Source of the DNA: a virus
Virus record (IMG/VR): IMGVR_UViG_3300044628_001144
Coordinates: 1 to 22,458 of that record
Reading direction: 5' to 3' (one strand)
Length of the DNA stretch: 22,458 nucleotides
The notes beneath the pieces were generated by a model. That model was not told the origin of the DNA. It saw only the letters and a list, made by a program, of their open reading frames with translations, and did not search any database. Of this stretch, positions 21,043 through 22,458 are shown one piece after another. Numbering within the stretch: the first letter of the stretch is position 1; every line of letters starts with the position of its first letter. Position numbers and translations under genes: made by a program.

Positions 21043-21333
21043 ATGTCTGATGTTAAACAAAAAAATATACAATCCCTTGGACCAATTGCTGATAATGTAT
21101 TTGGTACTGTTGTTGCATCTTCAGAGTCATTCTCAGAAATCAAAGAAAAAAAAGAAAAGCCCGTAAAAGACAACGTAGCCATATATTCTAACAAAAACAT
21201 ATACTCTTCAGGTTTTGGAAAAATATTAAAAGGCTACAACATAGTAGAAAGAATTAATGCTGAAAAATGGCTTACAAGGCCAGGGATTAGAATTGCAAGT
21301 CCAGAAGAGGTAGCAAAGGAGTACGGTCTATAA
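21043..21333 (+). CDS. conserved small protein between capsid and connector genes
   Basis: A 96-aa protein with a strong AAGGAGG site. The N-terminal half (to about residue 45) is polar and Lys/Glu-rich (SEIKEKKEKPVKDN), likely flexible; the C-terminal half has VAIYSNKNIYSSGFGKILKG and YNIVERINAEKWLTR, then IRIASPEEVAKEYGL. It ends one base before the connector start. I do not recognise the family. The position between capsid and connector is often held by a head decoration, head-completion or regulatory protein. A C-terminal domain of this kind (strand, Gly turn, strand, basic helix) could bind the capsid or another head protein, but this is inference. Confidence 0.65.
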   Translation: MSDVKQKNIQSLGPIADNVFGTVVASSESFSEIKEKKEKPVKDNVAIYSNKNIYSSGFGKILKGYNIVERINAEKWLTRPGIRIASPEEVAKEYGL

Positions 21334-21334
21334 C

Positions 21335-22243
21335 ATGGATATATTAAGAGTTCCTACATACCCTAAAGTAACTACCTGGGATGTTCCAGATGCAAATAGT
21401 GACTATACAATTTACGTTGAAGATTTGGCAGATCATGTGTTACAGAGTTCAAATGTAACATCTACGACAGGCTCTAAAGTTACATATGCATTTCCCCAGT
21501 CAGATTTATTATTGGATAGAAATTTTTTGTTTCAAGTATTAGACGAAGATGAAAACATTGTTATAGAGGACACAATAGAAATAAAAAGACCATACATTGA
21601 CCCAAACCTGCTTGGATCAACCGCATCTGAAGTATCAGAATACACACAGTTAGAGATGATTGCTAGATCAATTATAGATACAGTTGTCCAGGGTGGTTTT
21701 TATAATTCAAAAGAAATAATTCAAGGAGTCGGTCAAGGCTCTGATTATTTTAGTATTTGGAAAAGGTTTAACAAAATTTTAAAAGTATACGAAAATAATA
21801 TTTTAATTTATGATTTTGAAACTCCAGATGACAACATATACACATTTAATATTACAGCCGACAACTCAGGAATACAACGTTATTTTGATTCACAGTATAA
21901 CCGTGTTGAACAAGGTTCAATTGTGTTACCACCAGCATACGGAGATTTGGGGTCTGTTGGAAGTGGAAGAATTGTAGACTTCCCAAGAGGATATGATTAT
22001 ATTTTTGTTTTAGACGCAGGATATAAAACAGTTCCCGAAGATGTAAAATATGCCACTACTTTATTAATAGAAGATTTAAAATGTGGAAAATTAGATTACT
22101 ACAAAAGATATGTTACTTCATACGACACAGATCAATATAAAATTCAATTTAATAAGAAAATTTTAGAAGGTACTGGAAACATGATAGTTGATAAAATTTT
22201 AGACAAATATGTAACCAATATTGTCAAACCTGGAGTGATTTAA
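21335..22243 (+). CDS. head-tail connector/adaptor-like protein
   Basis: A 302-aa protein. Residues 1-100 are beta-rich (TWDVPDANSDYTIYVEDLAD, VTYAFPQSDLLLD), followed by a helical region starting SEYTQLEMIARSIIDTVVQG, then beta strands (KILKVYENNILIYDFETPDD), and a C-terminal helical part, PEDVKYATTLLIEDLKCGK, LDYYKRYVTSYDTDQYKIQF, and GTGNMIVDKILDKY. P-x-D-V-K-x-A-x-x-x-L-I-E-D with a following helix pair resembles the gp6/gp15-type adaptors that bind beneath the portal, fused to an N-terminal beta domain. Gene order (portal, protease, capsid, small gene, this) agrees. No Shine-Dalgarno is evident, but the upstream stop is one base away. The stop overlaps the next start (TAATG). Confidence 0.65.
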   Translation: MDILRVPTYPKVTTWDVPDANSDYTIYVEDLADHVLQSSNVTSTTGSKVTYAFPQSDLLLDRNFLFQVLDEDENIVIEDTIEIKRPYIDPNLLGSTASEVSEYTQLEMIARSIIDTVVQGGFYNSKEIIQGVGQGSDYFSIWKRFNKILKVYENNILIYDFETPDDNIYTFNITADNSGIQRYFDSQYNRVEQGSIVLPPAYGDLGSVGSGRIVDFPRGYDYIFVLDAGYKTVPEDVKYATTLLIEDLKCGKLDYYKRYVTSYDTDQYKIQFNKKILEGTGNMIVDKILDKYVTNIVKPGVI

Positions 22244-22458
22244 TGTTATGCGAACCAAATGACTTTATACATCCAATGTGTGCAGATATTTATTATGCAA
22301 TATCTACCCAAGGTGGTTATGGAGAAATAAAAAAAGAATGGCTAGTCGATAGAACAATTGCCTGCAATGCTGCCCCTTCTACTAGAAAAAATATTGAAGA
22401 ATTAGATCCAAAAATGATTTCTCAACTTAACAACAAACTAATTGCAAGATCCTCAACA
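22243..22458 (+). CDS. partial CDS, probable next head-tail connector protein
   Basis: The frame is open from ATG at 22243 (overlapping the preceding stop) to the window end, 72 codons: MLCEPNDFIHPMCADIYYAI, then STQGGYGEIKKEWLVDRTIA, NAAPSTRKNIEELDPKMISQ. It is a soluble, mixed alpha/beta start with two early Cys and no signal peptide. Placement after the adaptor suggests a head-closure/stopper or neck protein. I do not recognise it beyond this, and its C-terminus lies outside the window. Confidence 0.6.
   Translation, partial: MLCEPNDFIHPMCADIYYAISTQGGYGEIKKEWLVDRTIACNAAPSTRKNIEELDPKMISQLNNKLIARSST

Overview
The window is a stretch of a tailed double-stranded DNA phage genome (Caudoviricetes). 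Every supported gene lies on the + strand and genes are packed end to end. It runs from tail-fibre/adhesin genes into the head genes: portal, prohead protease with scaffold, HK97-fold major capsid protein, and head-tail connectors. The DNA is AT-rich. I see no terminase, tape measure, lysis, integrase or tRNA gene, so this is an internal piece of a longer genome. The host is not given directly. Several genes seem to start leaderless, right behind extended -10 promoters; together with the general look of the proteins this fits a low-GC aquatic actinobacterial phage, but that is inference.

Layout. 1-438: end of a small beta-rich protein and a 74-aa conserved small protein. 450-2425: a cassette of two glycosyltransferases (GT-A/GT2-like and GT25) and a class I SAM methyltransferase, joined by two overlaps of exactly 26 nt. 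2449-6658: four fibre-type proteins that share modules (a common N-terminus, a common C-terminal beta domain, a LNTLNE/AIGDDA module, internal tandem repeats). One carries an Mtd-like N-terminal domain. 6703-7983: a very unusual protein with two fibronectin-III-like domains, a 61-residue Phe-Gly repeat tract and a C-terminal Hint (intein/hedgehog-type) domain ending one residue after the His-Asn pair.

8032-10027: three tandem paralogous 2OG-Fe(II)-oxygenase-like genes coupled by ATGA overlaps. 10152-12182: a monomeric class II (adenosylcobalamin-dependent) ribonucleotide reductase with all five expected cysteines. 12192-12791: a further, apparently degenerate oxygenase-like protein. 12812-16402: a 1196-aa tail protein with two LamG-like lectin folds. 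16421-22458: conserved small protein, portal, XkdF-type protease with a scaffold start nested in frame, major capsid protein, intrinsic terminator, small protein, head-tail connector, and the start of a further connector-like gene.

Expression. Seven intergenic gaps contain the same extended -10 element, TGn followed by TATAAT, TATACT or TAAAAT; an eighth has TATACT without the correctly placed TG. In four cases the ATG lies about 6-11 nt past the -10 with no Shine-Dalgarno, which suggests leaderless or near-leaderless mRNAs. In the other four a Shine-Dalgarno leader follows. So the late region seems to be read from many small host-type promoters rather than one long operon.

The most novel candidate is the 6703-7983 FN3/FG-repeat/Hint protein, possibly linked with the oxygenase trio just downstream.
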